A DNA stretch of 5,616 bases, taken from assembly GCA_012515885.1 (NCBI GenBank), contig JAAYXN010000201.1, positions 1-5,616 of the forward strand, in the 5' to 3' direction. Position 1 is the first letter of the stretch. Each line of letters opens with the position of its first letter. The position numbers and the translations under genes are program-made. The stretch comes from Rhodococcus sp. (in: high G+C Gram-positive bacteria). GTDB taxonomy: Bacteria; Actinomycetota; Actinomycetes; Mycobacteriales; Mycobacteriaceae. This document shows positions 1-5,616 of this stretch, in pieces. The notes below the pieces were generated by a model, which was given only the letters and a program-made list of their open reading frames with translations, was not told the origin of the DNA and did no database searches.

Positions 1-1041
1 ATTTTCTGGATTGTCGATCAACTCCCCGGAGACGCCGCATCGTCGTCACTGCGGTCATCGATGACGACAGTCATCGATGACCGCAGGGCAGAACTTGGGC
101 TCGACCGCCCGTTCCTGACTCGGTTTACTGAATGGGTCACCGGACTGGCTACTGGCGATTTGGGCCGCACGATGGACACCGGGATTGAGCTGTCCGAACT
201 ACTCCCCACTCCGCTGCGTAACTCGCTGATACTTGCAGCCCTCGCCGCCCTCCCGGCCCTTGTCATCGGTATCGGGTGCGGGGTTATCGCTGGCACGAAG
301 GCAGGGCGACGCCCTGACCGTGTCATCTCGACCTTCGCCGCCGGGGTCCTTGCCAGTCCAGAGTTTGTCATCGCCGTTGGTCTACTGACTGTCTTCTCGC
401 TGTGGACGGGATGGCTTCCCGCAGTGTCCCTCCTGCCACCCGGGGCTAGCCCATGGGACCGGCCAGAGATCCTGGTATTACCGGTATTTACCGCCGTCCT
501 CGTCTGTTCGGGATTTTTGGTGCGAATGACTCGCGCGATCATCGCGGACCATAACTGCCGAGCCCATGTTGAAGCGGCCAGGCTCTCAGGTTTGCGTGAA
601 CACCACGTCATTGGTCGACACCTGATACCTGGAGCCCGCGCACCACTAGCGCAGGGATGCCTGGCGCTCGTGCCCTATCTTGTCGGCGGGACGATCGTCA
701 TCGAAAACGTGTACGGCTACCCCGGTATCGGGACGCTACTGGTCAACCGAATCGCCGCTCGCGATACCGCGACCGTCGCCACCATCACCATGGCACTCGC
801 TGTCATTATCGCGACCAGTTTCGTACTCGCCGACATCATTTCCGATCACCGGCCGCGCACCACGCAGCCGCCCCGCGCTGAGTCTGCGGCTTTGCCCACT
901 TCATCGCTTTCGCCAGAGACTGATCCTGAAGCTAGCGATCTCCAGCCTTCCGATACCCAGCCTTCCGATACCCAGCCTTCCGATACCCGGCATCCAGATC
1001 ACGCAGCCCCGCTCACCGTCGAAGCGGAGGTCAACCAATGA
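1..1041 (+). CDS. ABC importer permease, DppB/OppB/NikB type (5' end cut by window edge)
   Basis: Inner-membrane permease of a peptide/nickel-class ABC importer; it would form half of the transmembrane channel with the next gene. The frame is open from base 1. The residues before the ATG at 61 (VDQLPGD near residue 5) and after it (AELGLDRP, then GDLGR near residue 52) match the conserved N-terminal part of DppB proteins, so the gene starts left of the window and the ATG at 61 is internal. About five hydrophobic spans follow, at roughly residues 75-98, 121-143, 157-180, 218-235 and 258-281. The cytoplasmic EAA loop that contacts the ATPase begins at EAARLSGL (residue 191), and ENVYGYPGIG (near 235) is typical of the family. 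After residue about 283, where most relatives end, there is an extra tail of about 60 residues rich in Pro, Ser, Thr and Asp, with a QPSDT repeat. The substrate cannot be read from the sequence; peptides, nickel or a metal chelate are all possible. Confidence 0.9.
   Translation: MFWIVDQLPGDAASSSLRSSMTTVIDDRRAELGLDRPFLTRFTEWVTGLATGDLGRTMDTGIELSELLPTPLRNSLILAALAALPALVIGIGCGVIAGTKAGRRPDRVISTFAAGVLASPEFVIAVGLLTVFSLWTGWLPAVSLLPPGASPWDRPEILVLPVFTAVLVCSGFLVRMTRAIIADHNCRAHVEAARLSGLREHHVIGRHLIPGARAPLAQGCLALVPYLVGGTIVIENVYGYPGIGTLLVNRIAARDTATVATITMALAVIIATSFVLADIISDHRPRTTQPPRAESAALPTSSLSPETDPEASDLQPSDTQPSDTQPSDTRHPDHAAPLTVEAEVNQ
49..86. repeat. Perfect 17-bp inverted repeat with a 4-base loop, inside the permease gene
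   Basis: Arms 49-65 and 70-86 are exact reverse complements around the loop GACA (66-69). Each arm contains the 12-bp perfect palindrome GTCATCGATGAC (54-65 and 70-81), so the site is also two identical palindromes 16 bp apart centre to centre. It lies in the coding region and encodes the stretch between the conserved LPGD and AELGLD motifs. It could form a strong mRNA hairpin or a double binding site for a dimeric protein. No function can be assigned from the sequence alone. Confidence 0.9.
943..987 (+). repeat. Three tandem 15-bp repeats in the permease tail (QPSDT x3)
   Basis: Three identical copies of CAGCCTTCCGATACC lie head to tail at 943-957, 958-972 and 973-987. The unit is a multiple of three, so each copy adds QPSDT to the hydrophilic C-terminal extension of the first permease without breaking the frame. 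Identical third-position bases in all copies point to recent slippage rather than selection on the protein alone. Confidence 0.95.
1026..1030 (+). promoter_or_regulatory. Ribosome binding site of the second permease
   Basis: GGAGG lies seven bases before the ATG at 1038, inside the last codons of the upstream permease. It supports that start and the four-base ATGA overlap between the two genes, an arrangement that usually couples their translation. Confidence 0.7.
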
Positions 1042-1889
1042 AAATCCCCGTTCGACTGTCAGGGCAGAAAGTCCAGCGTTCACAGCTCTCGGTGACACTC
1101 TGGATCCTCGTGTGGGGCAGCGCACTGCTTGTGGCACTCGCTGGACCGCTGGTGGCCGACTTCATGCCCTTTAGAGAAGCCAGCACTGATGCGGGCACTC
1201 AATCCGCGACGCGAATACCGTTTAGCGATTCTGCTATCGGCCCGTTGGGCACGGATTACCTCGGCCGAGACGTACTCAATCAGGTACTTTCCGGCGGTGC
1301 ATCACTCGTCATTGTTCCGTTCCTCGCCGCTGTCGCAGCGGAGTGCGTCGGCGCATTAGTGGCGATTGCGGCAGCGTGGAACGGCTGGTGGCGGGGGCCA
1401 CTGCGCGCCGTCCTTGATGTTCTGCTCGTTGTGCCGCCACTGGCGTTAATTCTTGTCGTCGTGAGCGGGCTGGGGTTTTCGCCAGCGGTTCTCGTGCTGC
1501 TTGTCGTCGTGACGACGCTGCCTTACACCAGCCGATATCTTGAGGCCGCCGCCAGGAACATCATTGATAGCGGCTTTGTCGAAGCCGGAGTGGCTGCTGG
1601 CGATCACCGCTACACCATCTCGTATCGAGACGTCCTGCCGTGCCTTGCGCGCCCCATGCTCACCGATGTGGGTGTGCGATTTGTTGCCGCCGTCTACCTC
1701 GTAGCCACGGTGTCCTTTCTTGGCGGTATGACCACCGATCCGGGATCAAACTGGGCCGTGATGATCGGGCGTAACCTGCCGGGAATTCTCCTCAATCCCT
1801 GGGCAACCATCGCGCCAGCAGTACTCATCGCCGCCATCACCGTGCCGGTAAGTCTGCTTGTCGACCGATGGACGGACCGATATCGATGA
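1038..1889 (+). CDS. ABC importer permease, DppC/OppC/NikC type
   Basis: Second membrane subunit (283 residues) of the importer, expected to pair with the upstream permease. After a short cytoplasmic N-terminus there is one hydrophobic span (residues about 20-41). It is followed by the DppC hallmark LGTDYLGRDVL (70-80), which in relatives reads LGTDxLGRDVLSR. Further hydrophobic stretches lie at about 88-113, 123-145, 147-163, 212-230 and 252-276. The EAA-type ATPase contact loop is around FVEAGVAAGDHRYTISYRDV (180-199), with SFLGG and a nearby NWAVMIG (226-245) as usual near the last loop. Length and motif order fit a complete family member. The ATG overlaps the stop of the preceding gene as ATGA and has GGAGG at good spacing. 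The gene ends in another ATGA overlap with the ATPase gene, so all three should be cotranscribed and translationally coupled. Confidence 0.92.
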   Translation: MKIPVRLSGQKVQRSQLSVTLWILVWGSALLVALAGPLVADFMPFREASTDAGTQSATRIPFSDSAIGPLGTDYLGRDVLNQVLSGGASLVIVPFLAAVAAECVGALVAIAAAWNGWWRGPLRAVLDVLLVVPPLALILVVVSGLGFSPAVLVLLVVVTTLPYTSRYLEAAARNIIDSGFVEAGVAAGDHRYTISYRDVLPCLARPMLTDVGVRFVAAVYLVATVSFLGGMTTDPGSNWAVMIGRNLPGILLNPWATIAPAVLIAAITVPVSLLVDRWTDRYR

Positions 1890-3451
1890 CTAAAAACCTT
1901 ATCTCCATTACAGGCCTGACTGTGCGTGGCAGCAGCCGCGAAAACCTACTGCTAAGAAACATCAACATAGATCTAACGCCAGGCAGCGCGAGCGCACTCA
2001 TCGGTGAATCAGGTTCGGGGAAAACAACACTCGCGCTCGCTATGATCGGCCACCTGAGGCCCGGACTGCAGACAGTAGCGGGAAACGTCATCGTCGATGG
2101 CACGCCCGTTCTTGACTCCACGGCGCCGCCGCCGTCGCGCGACGTGCGCCGCATTCGCCGCACCGTCGTCGCCTATGTCAGCCAAGACCCTGGCGACGCC
2201 CTCACACCGACAATGCGCGTCAACAGACTTGTCACCGAACTCGCCGACACCGCACGAGGGAATGACGCCATCGCCGAGAGACTGAGTCAACTATTTGCCA
2301 CGTTCGGTTTGCCCTACACCCCGGAATTCCTTGGACGGTTTCCGCCCGAGCTATCCGGTGGACAGCGTCGACGCATCGCTCTCATTCGCGCACTCGCGTC
2401 CGCGCCCAGGGTGGTTATTCTTGATGAGCCCACCGCAGGGCTCGACCCCACTGCCACGGACGCGGTGGTTGACGAAATTTCTCGGCTCCGAGACTTAGGG
2501 CTCACGGTCGTCGTAGTGACCCATGACCTCAGCGTCGCACAGCGAGTGGCCCACGCAGTTTTTCGCCTTGCAGACGGCGAACTTACCGAATTGCCACGGA
2601 CCCGGCCTGCTACGTCACCCACCCCGGTTAGTGCTGTGCGGCGCAACCACACTAAAGCTCAGTCGGTGCATGACGGCCCGCCGCTGCTCTCGGTATCGAG
2701 TTTGTCGGTGGGCTATCACGGTGCCCGTGACCCACTGTGCTCCGGACTCAGCTTCGAACTCACCGACGGCACAGCGGTGGGACTGACTGGTCCATCAGGG
2801 GCTGGAAAATCCACAGTCGCGCGGGCAATCCTTGGCCTACACCCTCCGACAGCGGGCCATATTTTCTTCAGGGGCGAGCAACTCCACCCCACCATTAACC
2901 GTCGTCAACGAGAGCACAAACTCGCTTTCGGGTGGGTGCCGCAGGACCCCGCAACAACACTCAATCCCATGCGAACCGTGGCATCGACCCTCATTCAGGC
3001 AAGCACACGTCAGCGCGGCATTTCTGCGCGCAACGCACGGAACAACCTTCAGGACCTCATGACGCAGGTCGGGCTTGAGAGCGAACTACTTAGCGCGCGT
3101 CCACGCGCACTCTCTGGAGGACAACGCCAACGTGTCGCTATCGCACGGGCACTCGCCGCAGCCCCAACGGTATTGATCTGCGATGAAATTACCGCTTCGC
3201 TCGACCCGCACAATCGCGATCGCATCGTCGAACTACTACTGCAACTTCGCGATCGCGGGCTGGCCCTCATAGTGATCTCGCACGACCGCGTCGTCGTTGA
3301 CCAGCTATGTCACAGGACTATCGAAATTTCTGCTTCACCGATCCAGATAATCTCGGCTTCGCCAGGCGGGACAATTTCGGCTTCGCCGAGCAGGATGGTG
3401 AGGGGCTCCTCAGGATATGAACCCCTCACCAATGTTCCCGGTAGTCCCTGA
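1886..3451 (+). CDS. ABC importer ATPase with two nucleotide-binding domains (DppD-DppF fusion)
   Basis: Cytoplasmic ATPase that would power the two permeases; both ATPase domains are on one chain of 521 residues. Counting from the ATG at 1886, domain 1 has Walker A GESGSGKTT (40-48), Q-loop Gln100, signature LSGGQ (156-160), Walker B VVILDE ending at Glu181 and H-loop His213. Domain 2 has Walker A GPSGAGKST (302-310), Gln353, LSGGQ (409-413), Walker B VLICDE ending at Glu434 and His466. Both ATP sites look intact. Neither half shows the C-terminal oligo_HPY extension (HPYT motif) common in DppD/DppF. Domain 2 is followed by a low-complexity tail with ISASP repeated every eight residues. I prefer the start at 1886 because it gives the same ATGA overlap as the previous junction and has GGACGGA nine bases upstream. 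An in-frame ATG at 1868 would add six residues and cannot be excluded. Substrate unknown. Confidence 0.9.
   Translation: MTKNLISITGLTVRGSSRENLLLRNINIDLTPGSASALIGESGSGKTTLALAMIGHLRPGLQTVAGNVIVDGTPVLDSTAPPPSRDVRRIRRTVVAYVSQDPGDALTPTMRVNRLVTELADTARGNDAIAERLSQLFATFGLPYTPEFLGRFPPELSGGQRRRIALIRALASAPRVVILDEPTAGLDPTATDAVVDEISRLRDLGLTVVVVTHDLSVAQRVAHAVFRLADGELTELPRTRPATSPTPVSAVRRNHTKAQSVHDGPPLLSVSSLSVGYHGARDPLCSGLSFELTDGTAVGLTGPSGAGKSTVARAILGLHPPTAGHIFFRGEQLHPTINRRQREHKLAFGWVPQDPATTLNPMRTVASTLIQASTRQRGISARNARNNLQDLMTQVGLESELLSARPRALSGGQRQRVAIARALAAAPTVLICDEITASLDPHNRDRIVELLLQLRDRGLALIVISHDRVVVDQLCHRTIEISASPIQIISASPGGTISASPSRMVRGSSGYEPLTNVPGSP
3326..3397 (+). repeat. Three degenerate 24-bp tandem repeats in the ATPase tail (ISASP every 8 residues)
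   Basis: Units start at 3326, 3350 and 3374, exactly 24 bp apart. Each begins with a version of ATTTCGGCTTCGCC and then diverges over about ten bases. The unit keeps frame and gives ISASPIQI, ISASPGGT and ISASPSRM. The repeats fall after the last ATPase motif, so they form an appendage and not part of the catalytic fold. Confidence 0.85.
3397..3430. repeat. 9-bp inverted repeat at the convergent gene ends; possible weak terminator
   Basis: GGTGAGGGG (3397-3405) pairs perfectly with CCCCTCACC (3422-3430), with two more pairs possible after one mismatch. It overlaps the last codons of the ATPase gene and lies just downstream of the convergent rpmJ stop. There is no T-run after the stem on either strand, so it is not a textbook intrinsic terminator. 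Its place between convergent genes still makes a role in ending or stabilising one or both transcripts plausible. Confidence 0.45.
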
Positions 3452-3458
3452 TTCGCAC

Positions 3459-3581
3459 TCAGCCCTGGCGAGCTTTAAAGCGAGGGTTCTTCTTGTTGAT
3501 GACGAAGATGCGACCCCGACGCTTGACAACCTGCGAGCCTGGCGCCTTCTTCAGCGACTTCAATGATGCACGTACCTTCAC
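3459..3581 (-). CDS. rpmJ: 50S ribosomal protein bL36, cysteine-free (zinc-independent) paralogue
   Basis: A 40-residue basic protein of the large ribosomal subunit. It begins MKVRASLKSLKK (GTG read as Met), continues through VVKRRGRIFVINKKNPRFK and ends ARQG, the standard bL36 layout. The ordinary zinc-binding form has about 37 residues with three Cys and one His as ligands. This one has no cysteine at all and is a few residues longer, which identifies the C-minus form. In many bacteria such forms are repressed by Zur and replace the zinc form when zinc is short. The GTG start is supported by AGGAGGG four bases upstream and by an in-frame TAA just before it. The gene is convergent with the ABC operon (7-bp gap) and lies downstream of pheT on the same strand, but behind a strong terminator, so it probably has its own promoter under the palindrome at 3601-3621. 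Its size and GTG start make it easy to miss. Confidence 0.95.
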   Translation of the reverse strand: MKVRASLKSLKKAPGSQVVKRRGRIFVINKKNPRFKARQG

Positions 3582-3584
3582 GAA

Positions 3585-3591
3585 CCCTCCT
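3585..3591 (-). promoter_or_regulatory. Strong Shine-Dalgarno sequence of rpmJ
   Basis: Read on the minus strand this is AGGAGGG, close to a perfect anti-16S match, three bases (TTC) before the GTG start. It decides the non-ATG start codon of rpmJ and predicts efficient translation once transcribed. Confidence 0.85.
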
Positions 3592-3600
3592 AGTTATTGA

Positions 3601-3621
3601 TTACGATTATCGTTATCGTAA
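3601..3621 (-). promoter_or_regulatory. Probable Zur operator (zinc-responsive) overlapping the rpmJ promoter
   Basis: A 21-bp AT-rich palindrome with perfect 7-bp arms, TTACGAT-N7-ATCGTAA, lies in otherwise GC-rich DNA. It ends 19 bases before the rpmJ start. The minus strand contains GATAAT (3611-3606) and TACGAT (3620-3615), either of which could be the -10 element; I see no good -35. Zur boxes of actinobacteria are AT-rich palindromes of this size with a GATAAT-like core, and cysteine-free bL36 genes are known Zur targets. The palindrome is seen directly; its assignment to Zur is inference from shape and from the gene it controls. A binding site for another Fur-family regulator is the main alternative. 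Confidence 0.75.
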
Positions 3622-3670
3622 CCTAGTCGGGTACGCACAGGCGATCACGGGTCAGCGTCCCCACACGAAA

Positions 3671-3710
3671 CAAAAAAGTGCCCCGAGTTCACGCACGAAC
3701 CCGGGGCACT
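3671..3710 (-). terminator. Intrinsic terminator downstream of pheT
   Basis: On the minus strand AGTGCCCCGGGTTC (3710-3697) pairs with GAACTCGGGGCACT (3690-3677) around the loop GTGCGT, giving a 14-bp stem with one G-T pair. It is followed at once by six T. It lies about 50 bases after the pheT stop and before the rpmJ promoter region, so it should separate the two transcripts. Confidence 0.93.
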
Positions 3711-3732
3711 CCTCAAGGGTCTAGCTACTCAG

Positions 3733-3775
3733 CCGCGGAGCTGCGCTACAGCACCATTAACCGCGGAGCTGCGCT
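3733..3775. repeat. 15-bp direct repeat duplicating the 3' end of pheT
   Basis: CCGCGGAGCTGCGCT occurs at 3733-3747 and 3761-3775, 28 bp apart. The right copy encodes the last residues of PheT (AQLRG). The left copy lies beyond the stop and, in its own frame, again reads AQLRG followed by TGA. The 28-bp offset puts it out of frame with pheT. It looks like a small partial duplication of the gene end. Confidence 0.85.
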
Positions 3776-5616
3776 CCTAGCGCCTTCGCTGCGGCCTCCA
3801 CCGCCGCATCACGGGCAGCACTTGCCTCATCCTCAGTCAGGGTGCGGTCGACAGCCCTAAAGCGCAGCGCGAACGCCAACGACTTCTTGCCCTCGCCGAG
3901 CTGCTGGCCCTCATAGATGTCGAACAGCTTGACCTCTTCGAGGAGCTCGCCGCCGCCCTCAGCCAGCGCCGTCGCAACATCGGCAGCGGGTACCGCGGTG
4001 TCAACAACAACAGCGACATCCTGGAGAACCGGCGGGAACGGCGAAATGCTCGGCGCAGGAAGAACTTCACGCACCGGAAGCGCATCAAGATCAACCTCGA
4101 ATGCGCAGGTGCGCGCAGGCAGGCCAGCGCGTTCGAGCACAGCAGGATGCAGTTCCCCGGCATGGCCGACAACTACGCCGTCGAAAAGAACCTCGCCACC
4201 ACGGCCCGGGTGGTACGGAAGATGCTGCGCTGCACGCAACGTCAACTGGACGCCAGCCGCGTCAGCAATGTCCTGCACTGCAGCGAACGCATCCGCCGCT
4301 TCGGCAGGACGACCCTGACCCCACGGTCCGGCTGGCTCACGGAGCCCAGCGAGTACACCGCCCACATGAACAGGCTGCGCGGGAAGTGAACGGTTCAGTG
4401 CCTCGATCTGTTCGTCCGTCGGACGTCGATCGACAGGCAAAGCGGGAACGGGAGCCGTCTCCGGACCAGGCTGGACGACCTGCGCGATCCCGAACAGCGA
4501 TACGTCACGTTGACCGCGAGCTACGTTGCGTGCCAACACCTCAAGAAGGCCCGGAAGTAGCGTGGTGGCCAGCTCCGGCCGATCCGACTCCAGGGGATTG
4601 AGGACCTTGGTCGTGACCCGACGAGGATCGTCGGCATCGAGTCCCCACGTATCGAAGACCGCGGCAGGCAAGAACACCGGAGGGAGAACCTCGACATAGC
4701 CCGAACCGGCAAGGGTCCGTGCCACCGAACGGCGACGACGCTGCGTCGGGGTCAAACCGCGTCCCGCAGGCGCAGCCGGAACGATCGATGGGATTTGTTC
4801 CAGGCCTTCAAGCCGCAAGACCTCTTCAACGAGATCAGCAGGTGCCGTGAGGTCGGGTCGCCAACTCGGCGGAGTGACCACCAGCTCACCCTGACCGTTG
4901 TCTTTGACATCAATGTCAACGGTGCAACCGACTTGGGTGAGGCGACGTGCCGCTGTTCCGTTGGGGTAGGTCACACCAGCCACGCGATCCGGGCGATCCA
5001 GGTCCATCCGAATAGCTGAACGCTCCGGTGCGACGCCAATATCGGTGAGCCCAGCCTCTATCCGGCCACCGGCGATCTCCGCTAGCAGCGCGGCTGCGCG
5101 ATCCAGTGCCGCCACTGGAAGCTCTGGATCAACAGTGCGCTCGAAACGCTTGCTCGCTTCGCTACCGAGCTTGTGGCGGCGGCCGGTACGGAACACTGCG
5201 AGCGGATCCCACGTTGCCGCTTCGAGAAGTACGTCCGTTGTCGATGCGCTTACCTCGGTGCTCGCACCACCCATCACACCAGCGAGCGAGATCGCACCAC
5301 TGTCGTCAGCAATCACGACATCTTCGGCATCCAACGTGCGCTCTGTGCCGTCAAGAGTGGTGAGCTTCTCCCCTGCCTTAGCGCGGCGCACCACGAGATC
5401 ACCGGTGAGCTTGGCGGCATCGAAAGCATGCAGCGGCTGGCCAAGTTCAAGCAGAACATAGTTGGTGACGTCCACGGCAGCCGAAATTGGGCGGACACCG
5501 GACAGGAGTAGACGACGCTGCATCCACCACGGTGTCGGCGCAGCCGGATCAATACCGACCACGCGACGCAGCGCAAAGCGGGTAGCTCCAGAATCAGCCT
5601 CGACGTGGGTCGGCCA
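3757..5616 (-). CDS. pheT: Phenylalanyl-tRNA synthetase beta subunit (N-terminus beyond window edge)
   Basis: Beta chain of the alpha2-beta2 enzyme that charges tRNA-Phe; this chain binds tRNA and clears mis-attached tyrosine. The frame is open to the right edge, and the codons before the internal GTG at 5562 (VEADSGATRFALRR) are normal PheT sequence, so about 200 N-terminal residues are missing. Counting from the window edge, the B3/B4 editing domain is present. VDVTNYVLLELGQPLHAFD contains Thr51 and His63, and LAGVMGG begins at 111 with Glu132 twenty residues after Ala112; this spacing matches the editing-site residues known in the Thermus enzyme. A B5 domain follows at about 203-273, a catalytic-like core at about 290-508 and the ferredoxin-fold anticodon-binding domain at about 523-618. 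It ends AQLRG with a TAA stop. pheS would be expected further right. It looks intact and functional. Confidence 0.97.
   Translation of the reverse strand, partial: WPTHVEADSGATRFALRRVVGIDPAAPTPWWMQRRLLLSGVRPISAAVDVTNYVLLELGQPLHAFDAAKLTGDLVVRRAKAGEKLTTLDGTERTLDAEDVVIADDSGAISLAGVMGGASTEVSASTTDVLLEAATWDPLAVFRTGRRHKLGSEASKRFERTVDPELPVAALDRAAALLAEIAGGRIEAGLTDIGVAPERSAIRMDLDRPDRVAGVTYPNGTAARRLTQVGCTVDIDVKDNGQGELVVTPPSWRPDLTAPADLVEEVLRLEGLEQIPSIVPAAPAGRGLTPTQRRRRSVARTLAGSGYVEVLPPVFLPAAVFDTWGLDADDPRRVTTKVLNPLESDRPELATTLLPGLLEVLARNVARGQRDVSLFGIAQVVQPGPETAPVPALPVDRRPTDEQIEALNRSLPAQPVHVGGVLAGLREPAGPWGQGRPAEAADAFAAVQDIADAAGVQLTLRAAQHLPYHPGRGGEVLFDGVVVGHAGELHPAVLERAGLPARTCAFEVDLDALPVREVLPAPSISPFPPVLQDVAVVVDTAVPAADVATALAEGGGELLEEVKLFDIYEGQQLGEGKKSLAFALRFRAVDRTLTEDEASAARDAAVEAAAKALGAQLRG

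Noticed and set aside
18..611. Long open frame on the minus strand, opposite the first permease
   Set aside because: The plus-strand frame has clear DppB motifs; the minus frame gives an Arg/Ser/Pro-rich product with no recognisable domain and is a shadow of GC-rich coding DNA.
943..987. Tandem repeats considered as a CRISPR array
   Set aside because: The units are 15 bp, directly adjacent without spacers, and keep the reading frame of the permease.
3216..3257. Two copies of the palindrome GCGATCGC (3216-3223 and 3249-3256)
   Set aside because: Both fall in codons for similar residues (NRDR and LRDR) in the ATPase; two copies in GC-rich coding DNA are not enough to propose a functional site.
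3678..3860. Small plus-strand open frame across the terminator and the pheT end
   Set aside because: It starts inside the terminator stem and runs into antisense pheT; no ribosome site or family resemblance.
4101..4601. Open frames on the plus strand inside pheT
   Set aside because: They lie opposite conserved pheT domains and have low-complexity Arg/Pro-rich products, with no support for real genes.
1..5616. A wholly new multi-gene system
   Set aside because: All protein genes belong to known families (ABC importer subunits, bL36, PheT); novelty is limited to the repeats, the hairpin, the regulatory site and the protein tails.

Overview
The window looks like actinobacterial DNA. It is fairly GC-rich, has tightly coupled genes with ATGA overlaps, and encodes a PheT and a cysteine-free bL36 of actinobacterial type. 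My best guess is Corynebacterium or a close relative; this rests on the look of the proteins and not on any search.

Layout: positions 1-3451 on the plus strand hold the end of an ABC importer operon of the dipeptide/oligopeptide/nickel class. It contains a DppB-type permease (cut by the left edge of the window), a DppC-type permease, and one polypeptide carrying both ATPase domains (a DppD-DppF fusion). Each gene overlaps the next by four bases. No substrate-binding protein or operon promoter is visible; both should lie to the left. A short gap of about 7 bp separates the ATPase stop from a convergent minus-strand gene.

Positions 3459-3581 on the minus strand encode a 40-residue bL36 (rpmJ). 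It lacks the zinc-binding cysteines, starts with GTG behind a strong Shine-Dalgarno sequence, and has a Zur-box-like palindrome (3601-3621) just upstream. Such cysteine-free ribosomal paralogues are typically made when zinc is scarce. Next comes a strong intrinsic terminator (3671-3710) for the minus-strand gene to its right. That gene is pheT, the beta chain of phenylalanyl-tRNA synthetase (3757 to beyond the right edge), whose 3' end is partly duplicated just after its stop codon.

How the parts relate: the importer genes form one transport machine. rpmJ and pheT are both translation genes on the opposite strand, but the terminator and the separate operator suggest independent control. Notable structures are a perfect 17-bp hairpin inside the first permease gene, short in-frame tandem repeats at the 3' ends of the first permease and the ATPase, the zinc-type operator on rpmJ, and the pheT tail duplication. 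I do not see a wholly new multi-gene system here.
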